64,000 nucleotides of DNA from Flavobacterium sp. LC2016-13 (GTDB lineage: Bacteria; Bacteroidota; Bacteroidia; Flavobacteriales; Flavobacteriaceae). Below, piece after piece: positions 1 through 8,409 of the stretch. The first letter of the stretch is position 1; every line of letters begins with the position of its first letter. A model generated the notes under the pieces. That model saw nothing but the letters and a program-made list of their open reading frames with translations. It was not told the DNA's origin and searched no databases. The stretch is from NCBI RefSeq assembly GCF_009707955.1, contig NZ_WMDQ01000001.1:186001-250000 (forward strand), given 5' to 3'. The position numbers and the translations under genes were made by a program.

Positions 1-185
1 TCTACTGGTTCGAAAGCAGAAAGGGCAAAAATTAACGCTTCAGTTAACAATCCCACAGAAAGCATTACAGTACCTGTTAATGGTCCAATTTCAAAGTGAG
101 TAATTTTGAATAATGCTCCAACGATTACTACTGCCGCTCCCATACCATAAGCGAAATTCATTGCTTTTTTACTTAATAATGCCAT
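1..185 (-). CDS. gldL: GldL, gliding motility / type IX secretion inner-membrane motor protein (N-terminal part only)
   Basis: The gene runs off the left edge; only about the first 61 codons are present, starting at the ATG at 183-185. The readable protein begins MALLSKKAMNFAYGMG and continues with a hydrophobic stretch and a short ITHFEIGPLTG segment, which is the start of GldL. In the family GldL has two membrane helices and works with GldM as the proton-driven motor of the type IX secretion system and gliding machinery. It lies 66 bp downstream of gldK on the same strand, the usual gldK-gldL-gldM-gldN order, so both are probably co-transcribed. The identification rests on the N-terminus plus this context. 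Confidence 0.9.
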   Translation of the reverse strand, partial: MALLSKKAMNFAYGMGAAVVIVGALFKITHFEIGPLTGTVMLSVGLLTEALIFALSAFEPV

Positions 186-251
186 AATAATTTTTTTTTA
201 GGTTTTAATTTGAAATAGATTCGATTTGGTTATTGATTTAATTTAATTTAC

Positions 252-1649
252 TTACTTTTTCTTTTTTCCGGTTACCTGAGTTCCCATGTAATCTTGTACA
301 GTTCTGAAACCGATATAACTTCTTGCAGAATCTGCATATTCGTGATCACGTGTACTTACCTGTAGGAAGTAAGCAACATCTTTCCAAGATCCTCCACGAA
401 CCACTTTTCTTTGATTGTTTCCGTCAATAACATTTGGGTTCATTGTAGAAACATACTCATATGCATTTGGATTATAAGCTGAATCTGTCCACTCTGAAAC
501 GTTTCCTGCCATGTTATATAATCCGTAACCGTTTACTTCATACGATTTTGCCTCAACTGTATATAAAGCTTCATCAGCAGCATAATCTCCTCTGCTTGGT
601 TTGAAGTTTGCTAAGAAACAACCTCTATCACTTTTAGTGTAAGGTCCACCCCAAGGATAAGTTGCAGATTCCAGACCTCCTCTTGCAGCATACTCCCATT
701 CTGCCTCTGTTGGCAATCTGAAAGCATTTACTAAGTCACGTCCTTTTTTCTTAGATTTAATGTAGCTATTTTTATTTAAAGTTCTCCATGCACAGAATGC
801 TTTTGCTTGTTTCCAAGTAACACCTACTACAGGATAATCTCCATAAGCTTTATGCCAGAAATAATCATTGTGCATTGGCTCATTATATGAATAAGAGAAA
901 TCTTTAATCCAAACAGTAGTATCAGGGTAAATTGGCACTTGTTCAGTTTTAACGAAGTCTTTTCTTTTTCCAACTTTAGCTTTTGCTGCAGCCTGAATAT
1001 CCATCCAAGAATAACGGAATTTCAATTTATTTACATCAACTGTTCTTAAACCATTATATGATTCTTCGATTGGTAAATACATAGAGTCCATTACCTCAGC
1101 ATAATATTCGTCTGGATAAGCTTTTGTATCTTTAATTAACTTAACTTTTTTGTTTAGTTTTCTACCAGCATAAGGATCATCTTTTGTTCCTACACTGTAG
1201 TAGTTATCATACATATACTTATCGTATGCCGTCATTTTGTCTGGCTCAGAATCGTTAAATGCATAATCAGAAATGCTACCAGCTTTTTTACCTTTACCAT
1301 CTCCTGTACTTTTTTGTCCAGTTTCATCGGCCAAAATAGCTAAACGAACTCTCATTGTAGAGTCTTTTACCCATTCCACGAACTGACGATACTCACTGTT
1401 AGTGATTTCAGTTTCATCCATATAAAATGAACGAACTGTTACAGTTTTAGTAGGAGCGTCTTCAACATTAGCTAAATCAGCATCTGATTTACCCATGATA
1501 AAAGATCCGCCTGGAACCAAAGTCATTCCATATGGCTTTTCGGGATGCCATTTCCCTCCTGTAACACCAACTAACTCACCTTTGTCACCTGACTTACCAC
1601 AGCCGATTACTAGTGTTAACATTGCTGCAAATGCAATAAACTTCTTCAT
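252..1649 (-). CDS. gldK: GldK, FGE-sulfatase-fold lipoprotein of the type IX secretion/gliding machinery
   Basis: A 465-residue lipoprotein: the N-terminus MKKFIAFAAMLTLVIGCGKS has a lipobox ending at Cys17. Residues from about 40 to 455 form a formylglycine-generating-enzyme-like (FGE-sulfatase) domain, with hallmarks MTLVPGGSFIMG near the start, RLPTEAEWEYAARGG in the middle, and NVSEWTDSAY and VVRGGSW near the end. In the family GldK forms a periplasmic/outer-membrane ring with GldN and is needed for secretion and gliding; it is not thought to be an oxidase. The C-terminus is Lys-rich (GKKKK). gldL follows directly. A 263-bp AT-rich gap separates it from the arginase-like gene upstream, so it probably has its own promoter there. 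Confidence 0.95.
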   Translation of the reverse strand: MKKFIAFAAMLTLVIGCGKSGDKGELVGVTGGKWHPEKPYGMTLVPGGSFIMGKSDADLANVEDAPTKTVTVRSFYMDETEITNSEYRQFVEWVKDSTMRVRLAILADETGQKSTGDGKGKKAGSISDYAFNDSEPDKMTAYDKYMYDNYYSVGTKDDPYAGRKLNKKVKLIKDTKAYPDEYYAEVMDSMYLPIEESYNGLRTVDVNKLKFRYSWMDIQAAAKAKVGKRKDFVKTEQVPIYPDTTVWIKDFSYSYNEPMHNDYFWHKAYGDYPVVGVTWKQAKAFCAWRTLNKNSYIKSKKKGRDLVNAFRLPTEAEWEYAARGGLESATYPWGGPYTKSDRGCFLANFKPSRGDYAADEALYTVEAKSYEVNGYGLYNMAGNVSEWTDSAYNPNAYEYVSTMNPNVIDGNNQRKVVRGGSWKDVAYFLQVSTRDHEYADSARSYIGFRTVQDYMGTQVTGKKKK

Positions 1650-1912
1650 ATAAATTTGGGATTATCTATTCATTATTATAAGTCCGTAAACGTATTTATT
1701 ATTTATTAAAAAAACAACACTACTCACGAAATTTATTTCACCGTTCAAAAATAATGTTAAATAAAATAAAAAAAAAATATTTTGTCGATAAACTAACACA
1801 AAAAACCGACGTAAAACGTTAAATTTTATATTTTATAAATCTTATCTTACTAAAATTATTTAACAATTTGTTAATATTTATTGATATTTTAGATTTTAGT
1901 TAAATTTTTGCT

Positions 1913-3064
1913 CTACAAAGCGTTTTTTCTTTGTGCTTTCCACCATCTTTCTGGTAATTCTTGGTTGCAAGCGCACAAATATTCGTCGTAAGAACAGGGT
2001 AATAACGTATTTCTTTTCAATTTATTGTGACCGTTTGAAACGAATGGAATTTCAATCCACCAACGTTCTGTTTTGTCACTTTTATAGAATATCAACTCTT
2101 CTTCTTCTAACGGAACGATATACTTTAAATAGTTCGTTCTGCTTCCAAAAGGATATTCTTTAGAACGATAATGGTAGCCCTCTACAAAGTACCACACTAT
2201 TTGAGCAATCATAGCCGATTCATGTACTGTACTATTATGATTAAAGATTCCAAATGATGAAACTTTATCACTAATTCCGGCATATCTTGCTAAGGAACAA
2301 ATCTCTTTTCCATTAAAACCATTCGGTTCAAATGAAACCGTATTCCCTGAAGCTGAAGACTTTACCGAATTCAAATCGATACTTACCAAATCAGCATCTC
2401 TAAATACAGGTTCTGCCAAAGCTATTTTATTCGAAATCTCACCTAAACGATAGGCATCAAAAAATAACTTCTCTATCAAATCAATCTCTTCCTGCGAATT
2501 ATAATAGGTCTGATAGCCGATATTACAATAATTAAACAAATTATTAGGCTCGTCAATGATGATTTTTGTCAGATAAGAATTAGCCGAAACTGTTTCATTT
2601 TCTTTACCAAAATCGAATCTGTTATCTACAGAAACCATGTTCACCATTTGCTCTAAATCGTCATATGCTCTATACAAAGCGTATGTTAAATCCTGAGAAC
2701 CTCCCAGGACTATAGGAATCACTTTATTCTTAATTAAAGCAGCTGTTACTTTTTTTAATGCAAAATAAGTATCCTCTACTGAATCGCCTGCCAAAATATC
2801 TCCTAAGTCTGCAATTGAAGCATCCCAGTTACCCGGAAACATTCCATAAAGCTTTTTACGAACAGCAGTTAGATTTACTTCATTAACAATTTCAATATTT
2901 CTACGATCTTCTAAAACACCGATAATAGCAATATTAATTTTGCTAATATCCGGAAATTGATCCTGAGTATGTAAAACTATTTTACTACCCAATTCTTGAG
3001 AAGACAATGAACTGATGAATTTTAAAATCCCTTCATTAACTGGTTCTAGAAAATCAAATTCCAT
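1913..3064 (-). CDS. Arginase/formimidoylglutamase-fold protein with degenerate metal site
   Basis: 383 residues with the overall layout of the ureohydrolase (arginase/agmatinase/formimidoylglutamase) family. The three metal-binding motifs can be located but are altered. The GG-x-H motif reads GGSQD (Gln124 at the His position). The DAHxD motif reads DNRFD (Asn148 and Arg149). The SxDxDxxDP motif reads SIDLNSVK, with Asn232 and Lys235 replacing two Asp. A dinuclear manganese site is therefore unlikely, and the protein is probably a non-catalytic relative even if databases call it formimidoylglutamase. It starts 3 bp after the topA stop codon, so it is co-transcribed with topA. No histidine-degradation gene is near. 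Its role is unknown. Confidence 0.8.
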   Translation of the reverse strand: MEFDFLEPVNEGILKFISSLSSQELGSKIVLHTQDQFPDISKINIAIIGVLEDRRNIEIVNEVNLTAVRKKLYGMFPGNWDASIADLGDILAGDSVEDTYFALKKVTAALIKNKVIPIVLGGSQDLTYALYRAYDDLEQMVNMVSVDNRFDFGKENETVSANSYLTKIIIDEPNNLFNYCNIGYQTYYNSQEEIDLIEKLFFDAYRLGEISNKIALAEPVFRDADLVSIDLNSVKSSASGNTVSFEPNGFNGKEICSLARYAGISDKVSSFGIFNHNSTVHESAMIAQIVWYFVEGYHYRSKEYPFGSRTNYLKYIVPLEEEELIFYKSDKTERWWIEIPFVSNGHNKLKRNTLLPCSYDEYLCACNQELPERWWKAQRKNAL

Positions 3065-3067
3065 TTT

Positions 3068-5584
3068 TTATTTCTTTTTAGCAGCTGTTTTTTTAGCTGG
3101 AGCTTTTTTAGTTGTTGTTACCTTTTTCGCTGGTGTTTTCTTTGCCGGTGTTTTTTTGGCAATCATTTCCTGAACTTCAGCCAATGTTAGCTTTGTAGCA
3201 TCAACATCTTTACTTAATTCAATTTTGATTTTACCTTTGGTAATAACCGAGCGTCCCCAACGCGCTTTTTCAACCAAAATTCCTTCGTCTTCCCAATTAT
3301 GAAGAACTTTATCTATATTTTTCTGTAATTTATCTTCGATTAGTTCTTCTACTTCTTGTTGTGATAAATTATCGAAATTGTATTTTTTACTTACATTGAT
3401 AAAAATACTGTTCCACTTGATGAAAGGACCAAAACGCCCCACACCTTTTTGCACTGATTCTCCTTTATAAACTGCGATTGGCGCATCTGCAAGTGCTTTT
3501 TCATCAATTAATTCCTGAGCTCTTTCTTTAGAAACCCCAAGTGGATCTTCTCCTCTTGGCAATGAAATAAAAACACTTCCGTGACGTACATAAGGACCAT
3601 AACGACCATTACTTACTTCTACTTCTTCTCCTTTATAATCTCCTAAACTTTTTGGAAGCAAAAATAAATTCAAAGCTTCTTCAAGTGTAATGTTTCCAAT
3701 ATTTTGATCAGACATTAAACTGGCAAACTTTTTATCTTCATCATCAGCTTCTCCAATTTGAGCCATCGGACCAAATTTTCCTAAACGAACAGAAACTTGT
3801 CTTCCATCTGCATCTTTACCAAGAATTCTTTCTCCGCTTTCGCGTTCTGCATTAGCTTCAACCTCTTTTACATTTGGATGAAATTTATTGTAGAATTCCT
3901 GCATCATGGTTGCCCAATCAATATTTCCTTCAGCAATTTCATCAAAATCCTGCTCTACTTTTGCAGTAAAGTTGTAATCAAGGATATTTCCGAAGTTTTT
4001 TACTAAGAAATCTGTAACGATAGTTCCAATATCTGTTGGTACTAATTTCCCTTTATCAGAACCTGTATTTTCTTTAAGCAACTTCTCACCTACTTTACCT
4101 GTTTGCAAAGTAAGTTGTGTATAATTACGTTCCTGACCTTCAAGAGTTCCCTTTTCAACATAATTTCTGTTGATGATAGTCGAAATAGTTGGTGCATACG
4201 TAGACGGACGACCAATTCCTAATTCTTCTAATTTTTTCACCAAAGATGCTTCTGTATAACGAGCCGGAGGTCTTGAATATCGTTCTGTAGCTGTAATATA
4301 ATTATTCGCAAGCTTTTCGTTTACTTTTAATGCAGGCAACATTCCTTCTTGTTCTTCCTCATCATCATCATGACCTTCTAAGTACACTTTTAGGAAACCT
4401 TCAAAAAGTAAAACTTCACCAGAAGCAGTGAAAATTTCGTCGTGATTATTCGCTTCAATTTTTACGTTAGTTCTTTCTAATTGTGCATCGCTCATTTGAG
4501 ATGCCAACGTTCTTTTCCAAATCAAATCATACAAACGAGCCTGGTCACGATCGATATTTACACTATGACGTGACATATCAGTCGGACGAATTGCTTCGTG
4601 CGCTTCCTGTGCACCTTTGCTTTTATTTGCAAAAGTTCTCGGTTTAGAAAACTCTTTTCCGTAAGATTTTATGATTTCAGCTTCAGCGGCATCCATTGCA
4701 TCTTTAGAAAGGTTCACACTATCAGTTCTCATATAAGTAATAAGTCCTGCCTCGTATAAACGTTGTGCAAGCTGCATGGTAATTCCTACTGGCAAATACA
4801 ATTTTCTGGCTGCTTCTTGTTGCAATGTAGAAGTTGTAAATGGTGCTGTTGGAGATTTTTTGGTAGGTTTAGTTTCTAAATCTGCTACCTTATATTGTGA
4901 ACCGATGTTTTGTTTTAAGAAATCTTCGGCTTCTTTTTTAGTATTGAAGTTTTTTGGCAATTTTGCTTTAAAAGCTTTTCCGGCTTCATTTACAAATTCT
5001 GCAACAACAGAATAAGTAGCAACTGCATTAAAGTTTTGAATTTCACGTTCTCTTTCAACAATTAAACGAACTGAAACTGATTGTACACGACCCGCAGACA
5101 ATCCTCCTTTAATTTTTCTCCATAAAACCGGAGATAATTCATAACCTACCAAACGGTCTAAAACACGACGTGCTTGTTGCGCATTTACTAAATTATAATC
5201 AATTTCTCTTGGGTTTTCGATTGCTTTAAGAATCGCTGACTTGGTAATTTCGTGAAAAACAATTCGTTTGGTTTTTTTAATATCTAGTTTTAATTCTTCC
5301 GCCAGGTGCCATGAAATAGCCTCCCCCTCGCGGTCCTCATCACTTGCCAACCAAACCATTTCGGCATTTTTAGATAGTGTTTTTAATTTACTTACTAAGG
5401 CTTTTTTATCCGGTGAAACTTCATATTTAGGTTTAAATCCATTCTCAACATCTACTCCTATCTCCTTTGACGGTAAATCGGCTATGTGACCATAACTAGA
5501 CTCAACCTGAAAATCACTTCCTAGAAATTTCTCTATCGTTTTCGCCTTTGCAGGTGATTCCACTATTACTAAATTCTTTGCCAT
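3068..5584 (-). CDS. topA: DNA topoisomerase I (type IA)
   Basis: Relaxes negatively supercoiled DNA by cutting one strand through a tyrosine. The ATG at 5584 gives MAKNLVIVESPAKAKTIEKF, the typical family start; a longer frame begins only with a TTG. The TOPRIM domain is at residues 1-130 (SDEDREGEAISWHL). The catalytic Tyr lies in the YMRTDS motif and the clamp region contains GIGRPSTYAPTIS. After the core come topoisomerase C-terminal repeats with GKFGPMAQ, GRYGPYVRHG and GRFGPFIKWN, without zinc fingers. The tail is Lys/Ala/Pro-rich (PAKKTPAKK repeats), as in many Bacteroidota TopA, and probably binds DNA non-specifically. The arginase-like gene follows after 3 bp. Confidence 0.97.
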   Translation of the reverse strand: MAKNLVIVESPAKAKTIEKFLGSDFQVESSYGHIADLPSKEIGVDVENGFKPKYEVSPDKKALVSKLKTLSKNAEMVWLASDEDREGEAISWHLAEELKLDIKKTKRIVFHEITKSAILKAIENPREIDYNLVNAQQARRVLDRLVGYELSPVLWRKIKGGLSAGRVQSVSVRLIVEREREIQNFNAVATYSVVAEFVNEAGKAFKAKLPKNFNTKKEAEDFLKQNIGSQYKVADLETKPTKKSPTAPFTTSTLQQEAARKLYLPVGITMQLAQRLYEAGLITYMRTDSVNLSKDAMDAAEAEIIKSYGKEFSKPRTFANKSKGAQEAHEAIRPTDMSRHSVNIDRDQARLYDLIWKRTLASQMSDAQLERTNVKIEANNHDEIFTASGEVLLFEGFLKVYLEGHDDDEEEQEGMLPALKVNEKLANNYITATERYSRPPARYTEASLVKKLEELGIGRPSTYAPTISTIINRNYVEKGTLEGQERNYTQLTLQTGKVGEKLLKENTGSDKGKLVPTDIGTIVTDFLVKNFGNILDYNFTAKVEQDFDEIAEGNIDWATMMQEFYNKFHPNVKEVEANAERESGERILGKDADGRQVSVRLGKFGPMAQIGEADDEDKKFASLMSDQNIGNITLEEALNLFLLPKSLGDYKGEEVEVSNGRYGPYVRHGSVFISLPRGEDPLGVSKERAQELIDEKALADAPIAVYKGESVQKGVGRFGPFIKWNSIFINVSKKYNFDNLSQQEVEELIEDKLQKNIDKVLHNWEDEGILVEKARWGRSVITKGKIKIELSKDVDATKLTLAEVQEMIAKKTPAKKTPAKKVTTTKKAPAKKTAAKKK

Positions 5585-5938
5585 TGCTCTATTTTTCTGC
5601 AACAAAAGTATCTATTTTTTTTAAATATTAACCTTGATAACGCATTTTTGAGTTATTTTAATATTATGTTTCCAAAAATTGCAGATTTATCTGTAATCCG
5701 ATCTATTATATATATAGGTATAATTTTTAATGATTTAATGGCATATAATACCTATTAATATCATAATGTAAACCTAAAATTATACTTACAGTATTTATCC
5801 TTAACCACTTCAACCAACAATAATCAGATATAATTATTTTTAACCTCGAATTCGTAATTCTTCAATTACGAGAAAATCTTATCTTTGGTTTTATAAAAAC
5901 AAACCGCTTTCTTTTTTGTAAAGTTTAAAAGAATATTT
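5585..5938. other. Intergenic region between topA and the DUF6150-like gene
   Basis: 354 bp, very AT-rich, separating two divergent genes. The only clear elements are the palindrome and -7 box near its right end (annotated separately). Around 5710-5800 there are runs of TATA and ATAA without an open frame or a convincing hairpin. The topA promoter must lie in the left part, but I could not assign it. Confidence 0.5.
5852..5887 (+). promoter_or_regulatory. Promoter -7 box with adjacent palindrome upstream of the repeat protein gene
   Basis: TATCTTTG at 5880-5887 matches the Bacteroidota -7 consensus TAnnTTTG exactly and lies 51 bp before the ATG. Just upstream, TCGTAATT (5852-5859) and AATTACGA (5864-5871) form a perfect 8-bp inverted repeat with a 4-bp centre, where a regulator would compete with or recruit polymerase. 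The promoter call is good; the operator role is inferred from position only. Confidence 0.55.
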
Positions 5939-6316
5939 ATGAACAATACCACATTCAATAAATTCAAAGTTTTAAAAGTTCAATCTACTAAACTATATTT
6001 TTTAGCAATTATTGCTTCTTCTTTCTCAGCAAATGCCCAAAAAGTATATTCTGCTCAATATGCTAATCAAGCAGATGTAAAAGTTTTTATTGTAGAATAT
6101 GCTAATAATGCTGATCTAAAAGTTTATAAGGCAGATCATAATAATCAGGCTGGAAAAAATAATGGAAAGTGGTTTTTTACAGAATATGAAAATCAAGCCG
6201 ACAAGAAAATATTCTTTACACAATACGCGAATCAGGCCGATGTTAAAATATTTTATGTTGAATACTCGAATCAGGCGGGTTGGAATGATGATTCTAAAAA
6301 GAAGTTTTTTGAATAA
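5939..6316 (+). CDS. Secreted 13-residue-repeat protein (DUF6150-like)
   Basis: 125 residues: an N-terminal hydrophobic signal-like segment (FLAIIASSFSANAQ), then six tandem units of about 13 residues. The unit pattern is [VK]-x-[FY]-x-x-x-[YH]-x-N-[QN]-A-[DG]. Examples are VKVFIVEYANNAD and KKIFFTQYANQAD; the third unit carries a short insertion (KNNGK). The pattern resembles the DUF6150 family of Bacteroidota. Such regular alternation of aromatic and charged residues suggests a small stacked beta structure outside the cytoplasm. No enzymatic motif is visible. It is monocistronic, with its own promoter at 5880-5887, and miaB downstream has a separate promoter. Function unknown. Confidence 0.7.
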   Translation: MNNTTFNKFKVLKVQSTKLYFLAIIASSFSANAQKVYSAQYANQADVKVFIVEYANNADLKVYKADHNNQAGKNNGKWFFTEYENQADKKIFFTQYANQADVKIFYVEYSNQAGWNDDSKKKFFE

Positions 6317-6401
6317 CTCCATGGGAATCTGATTTCTAAAAATCTCCAATTACCAATTTCTCAACATTTCTGAAAACATTGTTAATTCTTTATCTGACAT
6401 C

Positions 6402-6433
6402 TTGTCATATTTATACCTTTTGCGTTATCTTTG
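6402..6433 (+). promoter_or_regulatory. miaB promoter (Bacteroidota -33/-7 type)
   Basis: TTG at 6402-6404 and TATCTTTG at 6426-6433 are separated by 21 bp, matching the TTG/TAnnTTTG architecture of the Bacteroidota housekeeping sigma factor. The predicted transcript would start around 6439, giving a leader of about 12 nt before the miaB ATG. Confidence 0.6.
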
Positions 6434-6450
6434 CACTTTGAAATTATACA

Positions 6451-7896
6451 ATGGAAAAGATTATTGAAGAAAGCAAACAAGGCGAAAGTCTTGTTTTAGA
6501 AAATAAACCTGAGAATACTAAAAAACTTTTTATTGAAAGTTACGGTTGTGCGATGAATTTTTCGGATAGTGAAATCGTAGCTTCTATTTTATCAATAAAC
6601 GGATACAATACTACACAAACCCTTGAAGATGCTGACTTAGTGCTTGTAAATACCTGCTCGATTCGAGATAAGGCTGAACAGACTATTCGTAAACGTCTTG
6701 AAAAATATAATGCGGTAAAGCGTATTAATCCGAAAATGAAAGTAGGCGTTTTAGGCTGTATGGCCGAACGTTTGAAAAGTCAGTTTTTGGAAGAAGAAAA
6801 AATCGTTGACCTTGTTGTTGGTCCTGATGCCTACAAAGATTTACCTAATTTATTAGCAGAAGTTGAAGAAGGCCGTGACGCTATCAATGTAATTCTATCA
6901 AAAGAAGAAACGTACGGAGATATTTCGCCGGTTCGTTTGATGAGCAACGGAATTACAGCTTTGGTTTCGATTACCCGTGGTTGCGATAATATGTGTACGT
7001 TTTGCGTTGTTCCTTTTACACGTGGTCGTGAGCGCAGCCGTGAACCTCAAAGTATCATGAAAGAAATTCAGGATTTGTGGGATAAAGGTTTTAAGGAAAT
7101 CACTCTTTTAGGACAAAACGTTGACAGTTACCTTTGGTACGGCGGCGGTTTGAAAAAAGATTTTGTAAGTGCTTCTGAAATGCAAAAAGCCACAGCCGTA
7201 GATTTTGATCAATTGCTTGAAATGGTTGCTGTTGGGTTCCCTAAAATGCGTATCCGATTTTCGACTTCAAACCCTCAGGATATGCACGAAAGTGTGTTGC
7301 ATGTTATTGCGAAACATCCAAATATCTGCAAACACATTCACTTGCCGGTTCAATCTGGAAGTAACCGAATTTTAAAAGAAATGAATCGTTTGCACACTCG
7401 TGAAGAATATATGACTTTGATTGATAAAATCAGAGCTATTATTCCGAATGCTTCGATATCACAAGATATGATTGCCGGTTTTCCAACAGAAACCGAAGAA
7501 GATCACCAAGATACAATGAGTTTGATGGAATATGTAAAATATAATTTCGGTTATATGTATTCGTATTCTGAACGTCCGGGAACTTTGGCCGGAAGAAAAA
7601 TGGAAGATGATGTTCCCGAAGAAACCAAAGCCAGAAGATTGCAGGAAATTGTCGATTTACAACAAAAACACGCTTGGTTTAGAAGCGAAGAATTCGTTGG
7701 ACAAGTTGTTGAAGTTTTAGTAGAAAAAGTTTCTAAAAAATCAACAGAAGAATTTTCAGGAAGAAACTCTCAAAGTATTACAGTAGTTTTTCCAAAAGAA
7801 GATTATAAAATTGGGGATTTCGTAAACGTAAAAATCACAAGCTGTACAAGCGGAACTCTAAAAGGTGAAGCTGTTGGATATTCTGAAATGAATTAA
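6451..7896 (+). CDS. miaB: tRNA-2-methylthio-N6-dimethylallyladenosine synthase MiaB
   Basis: 481 residues. A radical-SAM methylthiotransferase that adds the 2-methylthio group to i6A37 of tRNAs reading U-starting codons. The N-terminal UPF0004 domain starts at KLFIESYGCAMNFSDSE and has its three cluster-binding Cys (YGCAMN, VNTCSI, LGCMAER). The radical-SAM motif is CDNMCTFC with GCD before it, followed by TRGRERSREP. The QSGSNRILKEMNR and DMIAGFPTETEED motifs are typical, and a TRAM RNA-binding domain closes the protein (about residues 405-475). It opens a run of same-strand housekeeping genes. Full length and no anomalies. Confidence 0.96.
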   Translation: MEKIIEESKQGESLVLENKPENTKKLFIESYGCAMNFSDSEIVASILSINGYNTTQTLEDADLVLVNTCSIRDKAEQTIRKRLEKYNAVKRINPKMKVGVLGCMAERLKSQFLEEEKIVDLVVGPDAYKDLPNLLAEVEEGRDAINVILSKEETYGDISPVRLMSNGITALVSITRGCDNMCTFCVVPFTRGRERSREPQSIMKEIQDLWDKGFKEITLLGQNVDSYLWYGGGLKKDFVSASEMQKATAVDFDQLLEMVAVGFPKMRIRFSTSNPQDMHESVLHVIAKHPNICKHIHLPVQSGSNRILKEMNRLHTREEYMTLIDKIRAIIPNASISQDMIAGFPTETEEDHQDTMSLMEYVKYNFGYMYSYSERPGTLAGRKMEDDVPEETKARRLQEIVDLQQKHAWFRSEEFVGQVVEVLVEKVSKKSTEEFSGRNSQSITVVFPKEDYKIGDFVNVKITSCTSGTLKGEAVGYSEMN

Positions 7897-7904
7897 AATA
7901 GTTT

Positions 7905-8391
7905 GCCACGAATTTCACTAATTTACACTAATTTTCTTACTTTATTTTTTATTCAATATGTTTGTACAAAAACAAAATATGGAATTATATAGAAAAGAGG
8001 AATATTATAAAATAGTTGGAATTTGCATGGAAGTTCATAGGATACTGGGAGGAGGACTTCTTGAAATTGTATATAAAGATGCATTGGAATATGAATTTAT
8101 AAAACATAATATTCCTTTTGAACGTGAAAAAGAATATAATATTCAATACAAAGACGTTGTTTTAGCACATAAATTCTATGCTGACTTTGTAGTTTATGAA
8201 GAAATCATTTTAGAAATAAAAGCATCTAAAGAAATTATAGATGAGCATACCGCTCAAACAATTAATTATTTAAGACTAGCAGATAGCGATTTAGGAATTA
8301 TTGTTAACTTTAATAAAAAGTCTTTACAACATAAAAGAGTTATTCATTAACCCGATTTCAAAAATTTGTGGAAATTCGTGAAATTCGTGGC
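7905..8391. repeat. Unit bounded by 30-bp inverted repeats and containing the GxxExxY gene
   Basis: The left arm 7905-7934 begins GCCACGAATTTCAC and the right arm 8362-8391 ends GTGAAATTCGTGGC. Reverse-complementing the right arm gives 27 matches in 30 positions to the left arm. Between them lies only the GxxExxY gene with its promoter. The same repeat occurs as a gene-less pair at 19210-19290. This looks like a mobile or formerly mobile cargo unit, although no target-site duplication was seen. Confidence 0.6.
7979..8350 (+). CDS. GxxExxY protein, PD-(D/E)XK nuclease-like fold
   Basis: 123 residues from the preferred start. An ATG at 7958 would add seven codons, but it overlaps a perfect -7 box (TATGTTTG, 7957-7964), so the ATG at 7979 fits transcription better. 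The eponymous motif is GGGLLEIVY (G-x-x-E-x-x-Y within GLLEIVY). It is followed by a PD-(D/E)XK-like core: the Asp in FYADFVVY and the E-x-K of ILEIKASKE. The C-terminus NYLRLADSDLGIIVNF is also typical. In the family function is unproven; a nuclease is suggested by fold only. The gene stands alone between miaB and the activator gene and is enclosed by matching inverted repeats, which points to insertion as a unit. Confidence 0.85.
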   Translation: MELYRKEEYYKIVGICMEVHRILGGGLLEIVYKDALEYEFIKHNIPFEREKEYNIQYKDVVLAHKFYADFVVYEEIILEIKASKEIIDEHTAQTINYLRLADSDLGIIVNFNKKSLQHKRVIH

Positions 8392-8409
8392 AAAAGATAA
8401 AAAACATAC

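Noticed and set aside
5585..5605. Longer TopA N-terminus starting at TTG (MLQKNRA)
   Set aside because: MAKNLVIVESPAKAKTIEKF is the standard family start and an ATG is available at 5584.
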